Assembly (NCBI GenBank): GCA_028554755.1
Contig: JAPTOF010000005.1
Coordinates: 6,643,501-6,707,500, forward strand
Direction: 5' to 3'
DNA length: 64,000 nt
Origin: Cordia subcordata
Taxonomy: Eukaryota; Streptophyta; Magnoliopsida; Boraginales; Cordiaceae
Below the pieces are notes generated by a model. That model had not been told where the DNA came from and searched no databases. It saw only the letters and a list, made by a program, of their open reading frames with translations. Numbering within the stretch: position 1 is the stretch's first letter; the number at the start of each line of letters is the position of its first letter. Below are positions 36,001 to 47,849 of this stretch, piece after piece. Made by a program: the position numbers and the translations under genes.

Positions 36001-37724
36001 AAGATGAACAAGATCATTTATTATGCAATTATTCTTGATCCTCGTCATAAGTTGGAGTACTTGGACTATGCTTTTGAGAAATTGTATGATGATTTCATGA
36101 TGCGAGAAACAATGAAGGTTGAAGTTCAAAATGGCATTTATGAGCTCTTTGAGGAGTATAGAAGAAAGTATAGTCAAGCAAGTCATGGTGTTTCATCAAG
36201 CTCTTCTGAAAATTCAACTGGTGGATTAACAACTAGTAGTGGAAGTTTTAGTTTAGAAAAGAAGGGTAGAAAAGCTTTGATCTCAGAGTTTAAAAAGTTC
36301 AAGTCTGGAAGTTCACGTGAACATGTGAAGTCTGAATAAGATAAATATCTTGCTGAAGAGATTGAGAATGATGATGATGAGTCTGATGGAGAAGACAATG
36401 TTCTTGATAAAGCAAAGGGACCCAAGTTTGACATATTAAATTGGTGGAAGATAAACGCACTTAGGTTTCCTATCCTTTCCAAGATGGCACGTGATATCTT
36501 AGCTGTTCCAGTCTCCACAGTTGCTTCAGAGGCTGCATTTAGTACAGGGGGACGTGTTTTAGATGCTTTTAGGAGCTCTTTATCTCCAAAAATAGTTCAA
36601 GCACTACTTTGTATGCAAGATTGGCTTCACTGCTCTTCTATTCCTATATGTGTTGAGGAGGACTTGGCTGAGATTGAATCTATTGAAAGTGGTATGTATT
36701 CTTTCAAATTTTTGTTTGGTCATTCTTATGTTGTTGTTATTATTATTATTATTATTATTGGCTAATTTCTTGTTAATTATTTCAGAGTTGAGTAGGAATG
36801 GGGCCGATGCCACTATTGTGGACATATGATTTGGGATTTAAGTTGTTTCTTGTTTTGGCCTTATTAATTGGTTCACTTATTATTGAGAATAATTGATTTC
36901 TTTAGTAAATTTGCAACTTTTTCATTTTTGCAGGAAGTGATGCTTGAGTGGAGATTTTGGAGTTGGGAAAGTACTTGGATGTTGAATGTTTGAAGATGCT
37001 TTTAGCATTTTATTACTTTGTTTGAAATGTTTTAACTTGGCTTTTCTATTAAGATGTTTTAATCGTTTGTCTTTGGTACAAACATAACAGTTGTTAACTA
37101 TTGACTATTGTTGTGTGCTTTTTGTGACTTATGGATCGAATAGATTAGTAGCATAGTGTTGGTAAATTTCTAGACAGGTTGAAAATTGAAATGTTGAATG
37201 GCATTAATGAGTTCATAATTTATGGATAGGTTGTGGACATGTTAATTTGGACAGGTGATGTTAGATGTTGAATGGCATTAATTAGTAATCTTTGGGCAGG
37301 TTGTGTATGTTGTTTCTGGACAAGTTGTACATGGCGAATTGCATTATTTTACTAAGCAATTTTTGGATAGGTTGCTAATTTTTTAGCAAGTTGTGCATGT
37401 TATCTCTTGTTTATTAGATTTGATGTTTAGTTTTCAGCATGGTGCTATTTGCTATTTATGTTCATGGATGTAATTACTTTAAGTATTGATGAATGTACTT
37501 GGTAACTTAGCACAAAAAAGATGGTATGCAGTTTTGCATTTTTTTAGCTTCATAAGAATTTTGGATATCCGAACCCGAAAAATCCTGTATCCGAAAAATC
37601 CGATATCCGGTCGGATAGTTACTATTTAACTATCTGATCGGGTATTTTTTTTCCATCCGAAACTCGTAAAACCCGAATCCGAAAAATCCGATTACCCGAA
37701 AATCCGATCCGACTTCCACCCCTA
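33067..37724 (+). mobile_element. Autonomous-type hAT element, 4658 bp
   Basis: The ends are TAGGGGTGGAAGTTCGGATC and GATCCGACTTCCACCCCTA, inverted repeats of about 18 bp, with perfect ATCACTGC duplications outside. Subterminal zones on both sides are dense in CGGATT, ACCCGA and CCGAAAATCC words, typical transposase-binding arrays. The interior holds a spliced transposase gene with 5' leader introns. Both ends are intact, but the transposase has stop codons, so mobility would now depend on another copy. Confidence 0.95.
34237..36829 (+). pseudogene. hAT transposase (BED zinc finger, hATC), mutated
   Basis: It starts at the ATG 34237 with a Ser-rich N-terminus. A likely intron runs 34341-34464 (CGT|AAGC region to TTTAG). 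The BED zinc finger at about 34690-34860 includes WIHFDKF, CRYCG and HYKAC. The core follows with FKFVEGLGFKLL near 35000, TTDTWTSQQ near 35160, CIAHIVNLVVQDGL near 35450, and DVSTRWNSTYLML at about 35632-35670. The hAT C-terminal dimerisation domain lies at about 36425-36650, with WWKINALRFP, VPVSTVASEAAFSTGGRV and LCMQDWL. A last intron (about 36691-36785, GTATGT to TTTCAG) leads to a short terminal exon ending in TGA at 36829. In-frame stops occur near 34685, 34925, 35100, 35390, 35550 and 36339. Confidence 0.85.
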
Positions 37725-40700
37725 ATCACTGCCGAGGCTATTGCTTCAACCTAAACAAGGACTTTTTCAGTTTGCAAACATGGTTCTCCTTACCATGAGT
37801 TATATACATCGCTGGTTGACTCATGTAAATCTGCTCTTCAAGATCAATATGCAAAAATGTCATTTTCACATCTAGCTGCTTAAGCATGAAGTCATGAAGA
37901 GCAACCAAGGTAAGTAAAACCCTGATTGAACTATGCTTCACAACCGGAGAGAACACTTCATTGAAGTCAACACCCTCCCTTTGTGTATAACCTTTTGCCA
38001 CCAATCGCGCCTTGTATTGAGGACTTTCAACCCCTGGAGAACCTTCCTTTTTTTTTGTAAACCCATTTGCAACTGACAACTCGCTATCCCTCAGGCAATT
38101 CAACAAGTTCCCATGTCTGATTCTTCTGAAGAGACTCAATCTCCTCACTCATGGCATCTATCCACTGAGCAGAATCTTTCCCAGGTATGGCCTCCTTGTA
38201 CGAATTTGACTCTTTAATCTGTCTCATTTTCCACTTAGTAGCAATATTGTACTTCTGTTGTTCAGCACATTTTGATCATATATCTCAGTCGGCTGAATCG
38301 GACTGCTATTACTGCTAGATGAAATATTTGAAACATCAGCAAATACCTCTACCTGCTCTTTGACACTGTAGTCCAAAGATCTGCTTTCTTCTTTTCTTGG
38401 TCTAATGAAGCAGACTTATTGAACTTGACATCCCTACTGACGAGGAAACCTGAAGACTTTGGATCTATGCACCACAACCTGTAATCTTTCCTCTCGGATG
38501 CATAGCCTAGGAATATGCATTTCTTTGCCCTCGGCTCGAACATGCCATACTTCATGTGAGCATATGTAGGGAAAATCGAACACCCTCAATCGAGAGTAGT
38601 CAGCGGGCTTACCGGACTATAACTCAAAAGGAGTTTTCAATTCAATAGCTTTGGATGGAGACCTATTCACCAAGTAGCACACCATATTAACGGCTTCAGC
38701 CCAAAAGTCTTGACTCAAGGCAAAATGGGAGAGCATACAATGTGCTCTCTCTACCAAAGTTCTATTCATGCATTCTGCAACTCTATTCTGTTGTGGTATT
38801 CCTACACATGTGCGGTGTCTCATAATTTCATGTTTCTTGCAGAACTCATCAAACTCTTTATTGCAGTATTCCAACCCATTGTCCATCCTAAAATACTTGA
38901 TCTGTTTACCAGTCTACTTCTCAATCAAGGTTTTTCGCTCGACAAATCTTGAAAATGCCTCATCTTTAGTTTTCAAGAAGTATACCCACACCATCCGAGA
39001 GTACGCATCAATGAAAGTGATGTAATACCTGACACCTTTCTTGGAAGGAACTTTATTAGGACCCCAAAATTAGAATGAATATAATCAAGTGTACCTTTGG
39101 TATTCTCTTGCCCCTTGCTGAACTTTACCCTAGTTTGCTTTCCAAAGACACAATGCTTGCAGAATTCAAGCTTTCCAGTTCTTTGTCCACAAAGTAAATC
39201 CCTCTTGCTCAGCTCGGTCAGTCCTCTCTTGCTCATATGGCCTAATCTTTTGTGTCATAACTGCCTGATGTCATTATCACTCTCCTCGGATACAACAGCT
39301 GTAACACCTGTAACTGTATTACCTTGAAGAACATATAGGCTGCCAGTCAAGTTCCCTTTTAAGAGCACAATTGCACCTTTGGTCACCTTTAAGACACCAT
39401 TCTCACTTCGGAATTTGTGCCGATGAGAATCCAAATGCCCAAGAGAAATCAAGTTTCTCTTCAACTTCGGTACATGCCAACAATCGAGAGATCTTGTAAT
39501 GTCGTCAAACATCTTGATATTTATGATGCCCATTCCCTCCACCTTTAACGAAAGATCATTGCCTAGAAAGACTTTCCCTTCTCTTTTGAAATAAAAAGAG
39601 AACCAGTCACGCCTAGAACACGAAAAGTTGTACTAGTATCAAGAATCCATTGATTATGCCACTGTGATGCAATCACAGTGAAAACATCCCCAGTACTACT
39701 CAAGTTCTCTCCATCACTATCAGCACTCTCCATCACATTAGCTGAATTCTCCACCTTTTTCTTTCCCCTTTTCAGTTTTGGACATTGTTTCTTAATATGA
39801 CCTTTCTCACCACAGTCGAAACAATATAGCTTTCTTTCTACTCGAAGATCCCCCTCTATTCTCCGATCTCCCTCTACTCACTAAACCCTTCCTATGAACT
39901 TCTTCCCTATGTCCTAGAATATGTTTTTAAAGATCTTTCGATTTTAATAAAGCAATCACATCGTCAAAGCTAATTTTATCCTCCTGTACAACATAGTGTC
40001 CACAAAGTTCATATATGAAGGCGGTAAGGAGCATAATAGGATCATAACTTTGGTCTTCGTCATCAATTTTAACACCCACATCCTTCAAAGCAATAAAACA
40101 AGAGGTAAACTCATCAAGGTGTTGTTTTAGTGGTATACCTTCTTTCTTCTAAAATGATACGATCGCTTCTTTTAGTAGAGTTGATTTGTGAGAGATTTTG
40201 ATACATATAATTCCACCAAAGTATTCCAAGCCTTAACTACTATCGTCTTCTCAGTAATTTATATGTGTATTATACTTAGGGCTTTCGCTTCGAGTTCTTG
40301 TCTTAATGCTGGTTCCATCTTCTCTGGGATCACTTCTTTATTGACTTTCCAAAGTCCTTGCATTGTCATAAATGCCTTAAAACTGATCCTCCATAGACTG
40401 AAACTCATTCTCCTGTTAAATTTCTCGATTTCAAACTTTTCACCTGTGGAAAACATCTTCGTTTGCTCAAAACTTGCACTTCAGGATTGAATTTGACTCA
40501 ACGGACAGTAAATAAAGATTCAGCTCGTCGAAAAACCAACACCGAACAAAGTCAAACCTATTGATCAAAGTAAACACTGTCCTTAAACACGCACTTTGAA
40601 ACAGATTCTGGAAAAACAGTGCCCAAAATCAGACTTAGCACGTCGAAAAACATGGGGTAAGGCTCTGGTCAAACTTGGTCAACCCTCGATTAATGGTCAA

Positions 40701-41311
40701 CGGCAAAAGTCAACCCTCGGTCAACGTGGTCAAACTGGTCATTTTTTTTTTTGTTTCTGGACTCAGCAGCAAGGCCCCAAAGGAAATAAATATATTTTTC
40801 CTTTGGCCTTAAAATAGAAGCCCAATCCAAAAATATTTTTCTTTTACCTTTTTTATTCCACTAAACCCAAACAAAAAAAAAGTTTTAAAGCCTAAGACCT
40901 AAGACCCAAAAGACCTAACCAAATCTGGACAAGGCCACTACCCAGGCCCAAACCAAAAAAAAAAAAAGACCAGACCCAAGGATCAAAACCTAGACCCTAA
41001 ACCTGTTTTACAAGCCTGAAGCAATACCAAAAAAAAAAAGACCTGAATGCCCAAAACCAACCTCAAGAGTACGCGAACTCCATCTTCTTCGCTTGTTCTT
41101 CAAACCCAAACACAAACCATGACCCACTGACGTAAGCTTCCACTCTAGCCACTAATGCTCAACGTAGACAGCACCGGAGCACTCCTCGCTAAGCAAAGAC
41201 CTTTGTTTGGTTAGGGACCCATTTGGTTGAGCAATTTTGGTTTCACAGTGAGTTTTGATTTTTTCTTTTTCCTTCTCGCAGTGAATTAGTACTTAGGTTC
41301 AGATACCAGTT

Positions 41312-41673
41312 TGTTAGCGAAAACATGCAAACACGAAGAACATGAGAAGAAAACTGACACAAGAGAATTACGTGGTTCGGGCCTTAAAGCCTGTACCTAC
41401 GGGCAACAGAGACCAATTTATTATCGATCAGCGAATATTACAAAACTCATACTTTGGTGTCTCTCGCACACCACAATACAATGTCCTAGCCCCTATTTAT
41501 AGTGTACAAGTATCCTAATCAATATTCTATAAGGAAAAGGAAAAGGAAACAGTATACTACAAGGAAAAGGACACATATTAATTATGTACTGTTACGGTAA
41601 TAAGCAAATAAAGTAATATGCATATAAGGTAATTTCTATTCTTGTTGCCCAAGAATACGAGCCATACTCAACG
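41312..41673 (-). mobile_element. 5' LTR of Copia B-minus
   Basis: This 362-bp LTR begins (plus view) TGTTAGCGAAAACATG and ends ACTCAACG. It carries the same internal order as 31541-31897. A primer-binding-type sequence lies immediately inside at 41301-41309. Confidence 0.85.
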
Positions 41674-42145
41674 CTATCACTTTACTTCATTCAATTACTA
41701 ATCCATTTTTCATTCCAAGTCAATTGCGATTGAGTCCTTTATAGCCACATTTTATCCCCATCCCTCATAAGACTTCTAGCTTTCCATCTAACCAAACATC
41801 ACATAATTCCTTGTCTAAAGTCACCAACTCTCCTCAACTCTCATACTTTTCTTCTCCACGTGAGGCGTCCTTGGTTTCTCATGTCACTGCTAGCTTTTCA
41901 AGACACCCTATGATAACTCGTGAGAGAGATAGAACACTTATTGCCAGAAATTTTGATGATTATGTTTCTCTCAATCTTAGCACGACTTCAACGACTTTCT
42001 CTGGGTGTGATGAATTTGAACCCGCAACTTTTGGGTAAGAACAGAAACATGCCCAATGGCGTGCTGCAATGGCTTCAAAGTATAATGTTCTTTTTCAAAA
42101 TGGTATGTGGATTTTGGTACATAAACCACCAGGTGTAAATATTGT
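41674..42145 (+). pseudogene. Copia A linker and start of reverse transcriptase
   Basis: This continues Copia A after the Copia B-minus insertion. A Ser/Thr-rich linker is followed by HPMITRERD near 41910, then EFEPATF near 42010, QWRAAMASKYN near 42050 and WILVHKPPGVNIV near 42110-42144. That order is the usual entry into a Copia reverse transcriptase. The frame is cut at the Mutator-like insertion and resumes at 57868 with GCKWVFQIKR. Stops are present. Confidence 0.8.
42136..42145. other. Mutator-like element target duplication, left copy
   Basis: TAAATATTGT here corresponds to TAAATATTAT at 57858-57867, a 10-bp duplication with one mismatch. Excising one copy with the insert restores the continuous Copia A reverse transcriptase reading NIV-GCKWVF. 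Confidence 0.85.
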
Positions 42146-42969
42146 GGATTTGTTTTTACACAATTTTTGACATTGCATGCAAAAATGACTCATTTTTATA
42201 TGCGTTTTTAAATTTAACCCAATCTCGATTTCAATATGCGTTTGTCGCGCTCCCAAAATGAGACCCTCGTTCCCGAAACGCGGCCTTGCTCCCAAAATGC
42301 GCATCCTATTTCCAGAACTCATCTAGGGTTTCTAATAGCCTTTGCAAGGATTCTCAGGCCCAAAGTGACGTGCAGGCAAGGAACTTATTCGCCTTAGTGC
42401 ACTTTGGGAGCTAGGGCGTATTTTGAGAACGGGGGCACATGCTGGAAGTCCGTTTCAATGAATCGTATGTATTCCCTACCATCGGTCATGCTCGGTTTAT
42501 TTCACGACACGCATAAGACAAAAATTATTAAGAAATCTCACTCTACCAGCTCATTAAACGCTCAAACCATTCCAGTTCAATTGACTAAGTTTCTACTGAA
42601 TTCCTTTCACTTTTTTTCCTTAGTGAAACACGTAAAATAATGAATTCAAGTGAAGTTACTGTTCTTTTATACTTCGGCGACTAAAGAATTATAACCAATT
42701 TTGGTCTCGACTACACGAGTCTAAATATTCTACGAAAAATCAAAATTCTTTTAGATACTACATAAAATCAATCTGTTTCTCTTGTAATTAGGAAGCTCGA
42801 TTTGTGTCCAACTATTGATAGAGTTAACTTGTGCTATTGTGACCTTAGATGGGATGCTACATTACAGCAGATTTATTATTACCTGAGTGCAATAACTGAC
42901 AATGAAGATATGCGGGACACATACGGCATCGCTCTTTGTGAATGAAACTGTTATGTTGCACACGTAATA

Positions 42970-44500
42970 GTGGACGTAGAAAGTGACGACGTGTATATGC
43001 CACAACCAATTGTCAACATCCCGTTAGAGTCCAACATTCCAAACCTAAACGTAGCACCATTGTATCATGACGATGAACAATTCAATATTCCCATAACAGT
43101 TGTAGAGTTTGCCACTTTTTCCCTTTCCTCACAACCACAGTCTAAGTTTGAAGTTGAAAGATCCTCTCATTGTGGTGGTAGCACGAAGAAGAGGTATGAC
43201 ATTGCAAAAGATATGGTTTTGTTAGAGGCATACGAAGAAAATGAGGACGTAGAATTGAACGATTAGGAAAATGTTGTCTCAAAAGCAAGTTTGAACTACC
43301 AAATTGAAAATGATGCCCTTGGACCAAATGTAAATGCAAAGGCAGATGTAGAGGAAGAGGAACTAGTAGAGTTCTATACTACTAGGACTGAATTCTACAT
43401 TACAAGCAGGTATGAGGCATTTAATTACCTAGTGTGGGACCCCGATCGGATGGATTTGGCCAACGAATAGTGTTCCTATCAAAAGTGGATATGATAAGGG
43501 TTGTTTAGCAAAACGCGATAAAGATACAAAAGAATATAGGGTTCTGAAGTCAACTGTAGAAGGTATGTTGCAGTGAAATACACAGTGGAAGAGTAGCAAG
43601 CCCCTGGTTTGTATGTGTCATAAAGAAAGCAACACATAAGCAGAAGGAGATCACGTAGTATGAAGCCATAAATATTTGTATGGGTCAAATATCTGCATTT
43701 GGGCACATAAATTTGACTTTTGGTTTGGCCAGTTATTTGGTGAGGCATTTTATAGCTAAAAAGGCTAATTATGAGGTAGGTCTTATCCAAGCTCATATTA
43801 GGGAAAAGTTTAACGCAGGTATCACTTGCAAGAAGGCTTGGAACGGCCAAAATAAAGCAATTGAACTAGTTTATGGCAATTGGGACACGTCCTACCAAAT
43901 GCTTCCACAGTTTCTTGATGCAGTAATGGCTAAGAATCTAGGGACCGTTGTGAGGTACAAGTTCAACGAGGGTTCAACATAGGTTGAAAAAAATTTTGAC
44001 ATGGTGTTTTGGGCATCCAGTCCATGCATCACAGTGTAGAGGAATTGTAAACTGGTGGTTTTGCTTGACGGCACATACTTATGGAGAAAATACAAGGGTC
44101 ATCTTTTAGTTACATTAACCACTGATGCCAACTGCCAAGTATTGTCGTTGGCATTTGCAGTTATGGATACGGAGACGACATGTACTTAGTCATGGTTCTT
44201 ATCATAGTTGTGTGAGAATTTTTTTACTGATATGCCCCAGATACGCATCTTATCTGATAGGCATGCAGGTATCGCCTCTACAATCGAATGGGTGACACGT
44301 GACGACCAATAGGGATGTCAATGGTAGCTCGCCCTGCCCCGCCCCGAAGGGGTACCGGTGGGGTAGAGGCGGTGTTTTTGCGAAAAAACTCCTAGGGCGG
44401 GGCAGGGTGGGGTTTTTTATCTGTGCACCGGTGCCGGGGTGGGGCACAGTCAGGGCTGGGTGACCCCGCCCCGCCCCGCCTTGGTATATAATTTTATATA

Positions 44501-44551
<51 letters not shown>

Positions 44552-46090
44552 GCTGCAAGGTTTTCTTTAGTCTAATGGTAGATTGCTTGCTTTACCTTTT
44601 AGGAGGTGTAGGTTCAAAACTTTGGAACCCTTTCACTTTCTCTTGTTCAATAGTTTTCCCCTTTTTATGGCTCCTTAGCCAAATTTTTTTTTTCTTTTCA
44701 ATTCTTTTTTCAATTGTTTTAATTCTTTTTAGTCGTCTATTATTTATTGTAGGTTCCAAATATTAGTATTTTCACAAATTTGTATATCTTTAAGAAAGAT
44801 TACAAATTTAAATATTTAATCTTAAATTCTTCAAAATTTATGTAAATAGGTATTGTTTTAAGCATTAATTAGTTGATAATCAATGATTTAAAATAAAAGA
44901 TAAAAAATAATAAAAATACAAGTAGGGATTGCGTTATATTTGTTTTTATCTAATTAACAAATAGGGATTTTACTTAATAGGTAGGGTTTCATTTAATAGA
45001 CAGGGGCTTAACTGATAGGGGTTTTACCTCGATTCTACTGCCTCTTTGACTTTTGTTGACAGGTGCCCTGCAGGTGGGGGCATGGTGTAAAAAGAATTGG
45101 TAGGGGCGGGGATGGTGGTCGGGAAGAAACCTCAGTACATGTATAGGGGAGAGGTAGGAGCAGGTGAATAAAATAATAGGTGCAAAGTAGGGGTTTGTAG
45201 ACCCCACTTCTACCCCGCTCCATTGACATCCTTGACGACCAACTTGAAATAAAACATCGCATTTGCTTGAAAAATCTCAAAAGCAATGTGATGAAATGAT
45301 GGTGGTAGAAGTTCATTAAAGACATGTGTTGGATAGCTGGCCAAGAATGTCAAGCACGTAAACATGAAGTTGTCATGAACATAATCCTTGTTGTCGATCG
45401 TGGTCAAAATGGTGTTGGCATAGGGTATACAAGTTTTTATTTGATATCCTTGTCAAGACATAGACCATGAGCGCTGATAGGGGTACAAATGGGGTGTGAT
45501 GACAACAAATAAAGCCAAATGCTTCAACGGTGACCTTGTCGGTGCCAGGGGGTTACCTATCACAGCCTTTGTAACTAACACTTTTATAAAGGTAAAATGA
45601 TACTTTCATGGTCGGTTGGTCCACGACATTCACTTAGAGGGTGAGGGCTATCATCTCCCTCTTAATGTGAGGGAACTATTAGAGCAGTGGGAGATTTCGT
45701 CATATCACCATCACGTACTATATTTCAGAGAATATTTTGAGGTACAGGTCGGTAGGTTGTTGGTACGGTGGAACGAGAATCAGCTATACTAGGTAGTCAA
45801 TTAGGAAGAAAGTACATGTATTTGCAATAAGTGGACTACCTATCACTTGCCATGCTCACATGCACAAACTGTTGCCCAATTTAAGGAGTTTAATGTTTCA
45901 AACATGATACCTCGAGAATTGTCGGTGAAAGCGTACAGAGATACCTACTAGAGAACATTCGAGCCTCTTGGACACCAATTTTACTGGCCTCTAATGCCTA
46001 GATGGACATTGCAACCGAACCCACGTTGTGTTCGCCAGAGAAAAGAACGAGCTAGAGGCTAACGGATTCAAAACAAGATGGATCACTCAG
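42970..46090 (+). pseudogene. MURA-type transposase pseudogene
   Basis: An N-terminal acidic region (42970-43265) is followed by the transposase core in broken frames: GITCKKAW at about 43820, then NWDTSYQMLPQFLDA, FDMVFWASSPC at about 43995-44030, LVVLLDGTYLWRKYKG at about 44050-44100, and RILSDRHAGI at about 44245-44275. It is interrupted by the MITE 44309-45233, then continues DMCWIAGQ near 45320 and CNGDLV-like pieces near 45515-45545. A SWIM zinc finger follows at about 45815-45860 (CICNKW, then YHLPCSHA). The C-terminal RKERARG-RIQNKMD block lies at about 46035-46085. The DDE enzyme would have acted on the element's terminal repeats. Several stops disable it. Confidence 0.85.
44309..45233. 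mobile_element. hAT-type MITE in the MULE transposase, 925 bp
   Basis: The ends ATAGGGATGTCAATGG and CCATTGACATCCTT are inverted repeats. GACGACCA flanks both sides (44301-44308 and 45234-45241). The subterminal sequence is rich in CCCCGCCCC/GGGGCGGGG. A long (TA)n microsatellite lies at about 44493-44543. Just after it is a tRNA-like module, with an A-box-like TAGTCTAATGGTAG at about 44568 and a B-box-like GGTTCAAAACTTT at about 44611. No protein is encoded. Confidence 0.9.
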
Positions 46091-46139
46091 ACGAAGGTGT
46101 ACAGCATGCAGTCAGCAGGCAACACTGCTCCAACTTGCC

Positions 46140-46960
46140 CCAATAATCAAAACGCCTAGTGTGTAGTTAATATGAATGATATTATTACATAATGTGTTTT
46201 AGTGTAACTTAAGTATTCCAAAAGTATGTAATCTTGTTTTGTTTACTTAGTTGTAGTCATGTAATGTTGTTATGTAACGTGTATTAGTGTGGTTTAGTCA
46301 TTTGAAAAGTATGTAATGGTGTAAGCTTGCAATAATGTTATGCAATCAACATTATAGTGACATTGACTTACAATTACAACTTAATGTCTATTTGAACCAA
46401 AAATATTAAATGCATAATGTCTAATTGAAAACATTAAGTACATAATTTCAAAAGATTAAGTACATAATGCTATAATAAAAGCAGGTACGAACCATAAATA
46501 ACTACATAAATTTCTTCATAATACCGTCCCATAAATACATAATGAAAAAATAAGTGTGTCTAATACATAGATATAAGTAAAGTGCTACTAAACTAAAAAT
46601 ATCAGCTAAGTGTGTAATGCTGAGGCCTCTACCCCCTGTTGACACGGTCAGGTAATTGATATCTAACGTAAGGTAGTGCGCTGGATTCTTGATTGGTGTT
46701 GAGCTAACTATAGTGCAAAGTTGTCTCTCTTTGGTTAATAAGATCTAAACGATTTGTCGATCACAGGGGGTGTAGATTCATAATAGGCATATAGTTTTTT
46801 ATTGTACGTCAAATAACATAAAAGGTCTTGGTTTCAGAAGAAAGAGACGAGTAGATAGGAATTAATCAGCAACAGAAGGTATTAATTTTTAAATATATGT
46901 GCCTGCCCACCCGAATCTGATTAACAAACAATCAAGTTACATATGTAACCGTCTCATTTC
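46140..46960. other. MULE non-coding stretch between the convergent genes
   Basis: AT-rich sequence with repeated GTAATGTT/TAATGT words lies after the transposase. No open frame is supported. The end of the minus-strand PMD gene probably lies near the right edge. Confidence 0.45.
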
Positions 46961-47849
46961 CTGGACGCATATGTTTGACAAGGGGGAGGCTGCTTTACGA
47001 GAGATGGTTATGCCTGGGACTACTGGGCCTGGTACTACTGTTCATTACCACACTTGACTAAACAGATTGTGAACGAAGTCTCTAGACCCTTGAATGTCGT
47101 GGGAGAACCAGAATCGCATGATGATTCACTCTGTGTCTCCTCGTCATTAGGTTCGTCAATCACCAGCCTAAAGGATCCAGCACCATGTGTCATACCATGC
47201 CAACCCCCGCTGCTTTGACCAATCCCCTGGTTGGAATAAGCACTAGGGCCCAACCGATACGTGGATTGGTGCCCTGATGTCTGTGTGGGCTACATAGGCA
47301 CACGATGCTGTGGCAATGGGACATCGGGGCTGAAAGGCATGTACTGAGATGATGAACCACTTGCATCATATGTGGAGGTACTTGCATGGTGACCATAATA
47401 TGCATCATGTGTCAGCATCATCGGCGGAGGGGCATTGGGAGACTATAATGACTTATTGGGATAAATATGCTATTGATCACGTTGGGAGGAACGCGCTTGC
47501 TAGGTACGATGCTTTTTGTGATGCTGTGCCTACTGTGTCGAAGGCATAAGTGGCAACTCCCATACCACTCTATGCTCAAATAGGTGCTCGTGCTGTGTGT
47601 TCGCATGCACTCTCACCATGTGCTCGTGCTATGTGTCCGCAGTGTACTCTCACCATAGAGCTACATAACTTGCAAGTGCCTCATCACAAGATCCATAGAC
47701 TCGACATCGCTGTGAATCTCCCCCTGCATGTATTGCTGTTGAAACTCCCTAGAGTGGTGGACTATATGCTATACTACTCTAGCCTAGATATACAAATAAC
47801 ATGCCATGGATAGTTACATTTAGTTTTTCAAAGTTTTTGTAATGAACAA

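Larger units (their letters stand above)
32160..40456 (-). pseudogene. Copia B-minus gag-pol pseudogene (split by hAT)
   Basis: It reads from the ATG at 40456 downward. Gag begins MFSTGEKFEIEKF. A CCHC zinc knuckle lies at about 39830-39770, and a protease with DTS instead of the catalytic DTG lies near 39640. GAG-pre-integrase and integrase span about 39240-38350 (GHLDSH, DNGLEY, VAECMNRTL). The reverse transcriptase starts at about 38050 and runs to 37733. The hAT then interrupts, and the gene resumes at 33058 with reverse transcriptase to about 32600, then RNase H to 32160 (TTEAE at about 32296). Frameshifts and stops occur throughout. The integrase Glu motif reads VAECMN instead of VAERMN. 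The in-frame TGA at 33062-33060 falls inside the hAT target site. Confidence 0.85.
31541..41673 (-). mobile_element. Copia B-minus, nested in Copia A and split by a hAT
   Basis: This Ty1/Copia element is in reverse orientation. The 5' LTR is 41312-41673 and the 3' LTR is 31541-31897; both have the same layout and are close to the LTRs at 51233-51563. A primer-binding-type AGATACCAG (41301-41309, reading CTGGTATCT on the minus strand) abuts the 5' LTR. The polypurine tract GGTGGAGATT lies at the 3' LTR edge (31898-31907). The hAT at 33067-37724 interrupts pol. Its own length is about 5.5 kb. The LTR outer ends are mutated, and no clear target duplication remains. Confidence 0.85.

Noticed and set aside
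31541..41673. Copia B-minus target-site duplication
   Set aside because: The 5-bp sequences outside the two LTRs do not match in any register that I tried; the outer LTR ends have mutated.
44568..44623. tRNA gene
   Set aside because: A- and B-box-like words are present, but I could not form a proper cloverleaf acceptor stem, and it lies within a MITE. Kept only as a tRNA-like module.
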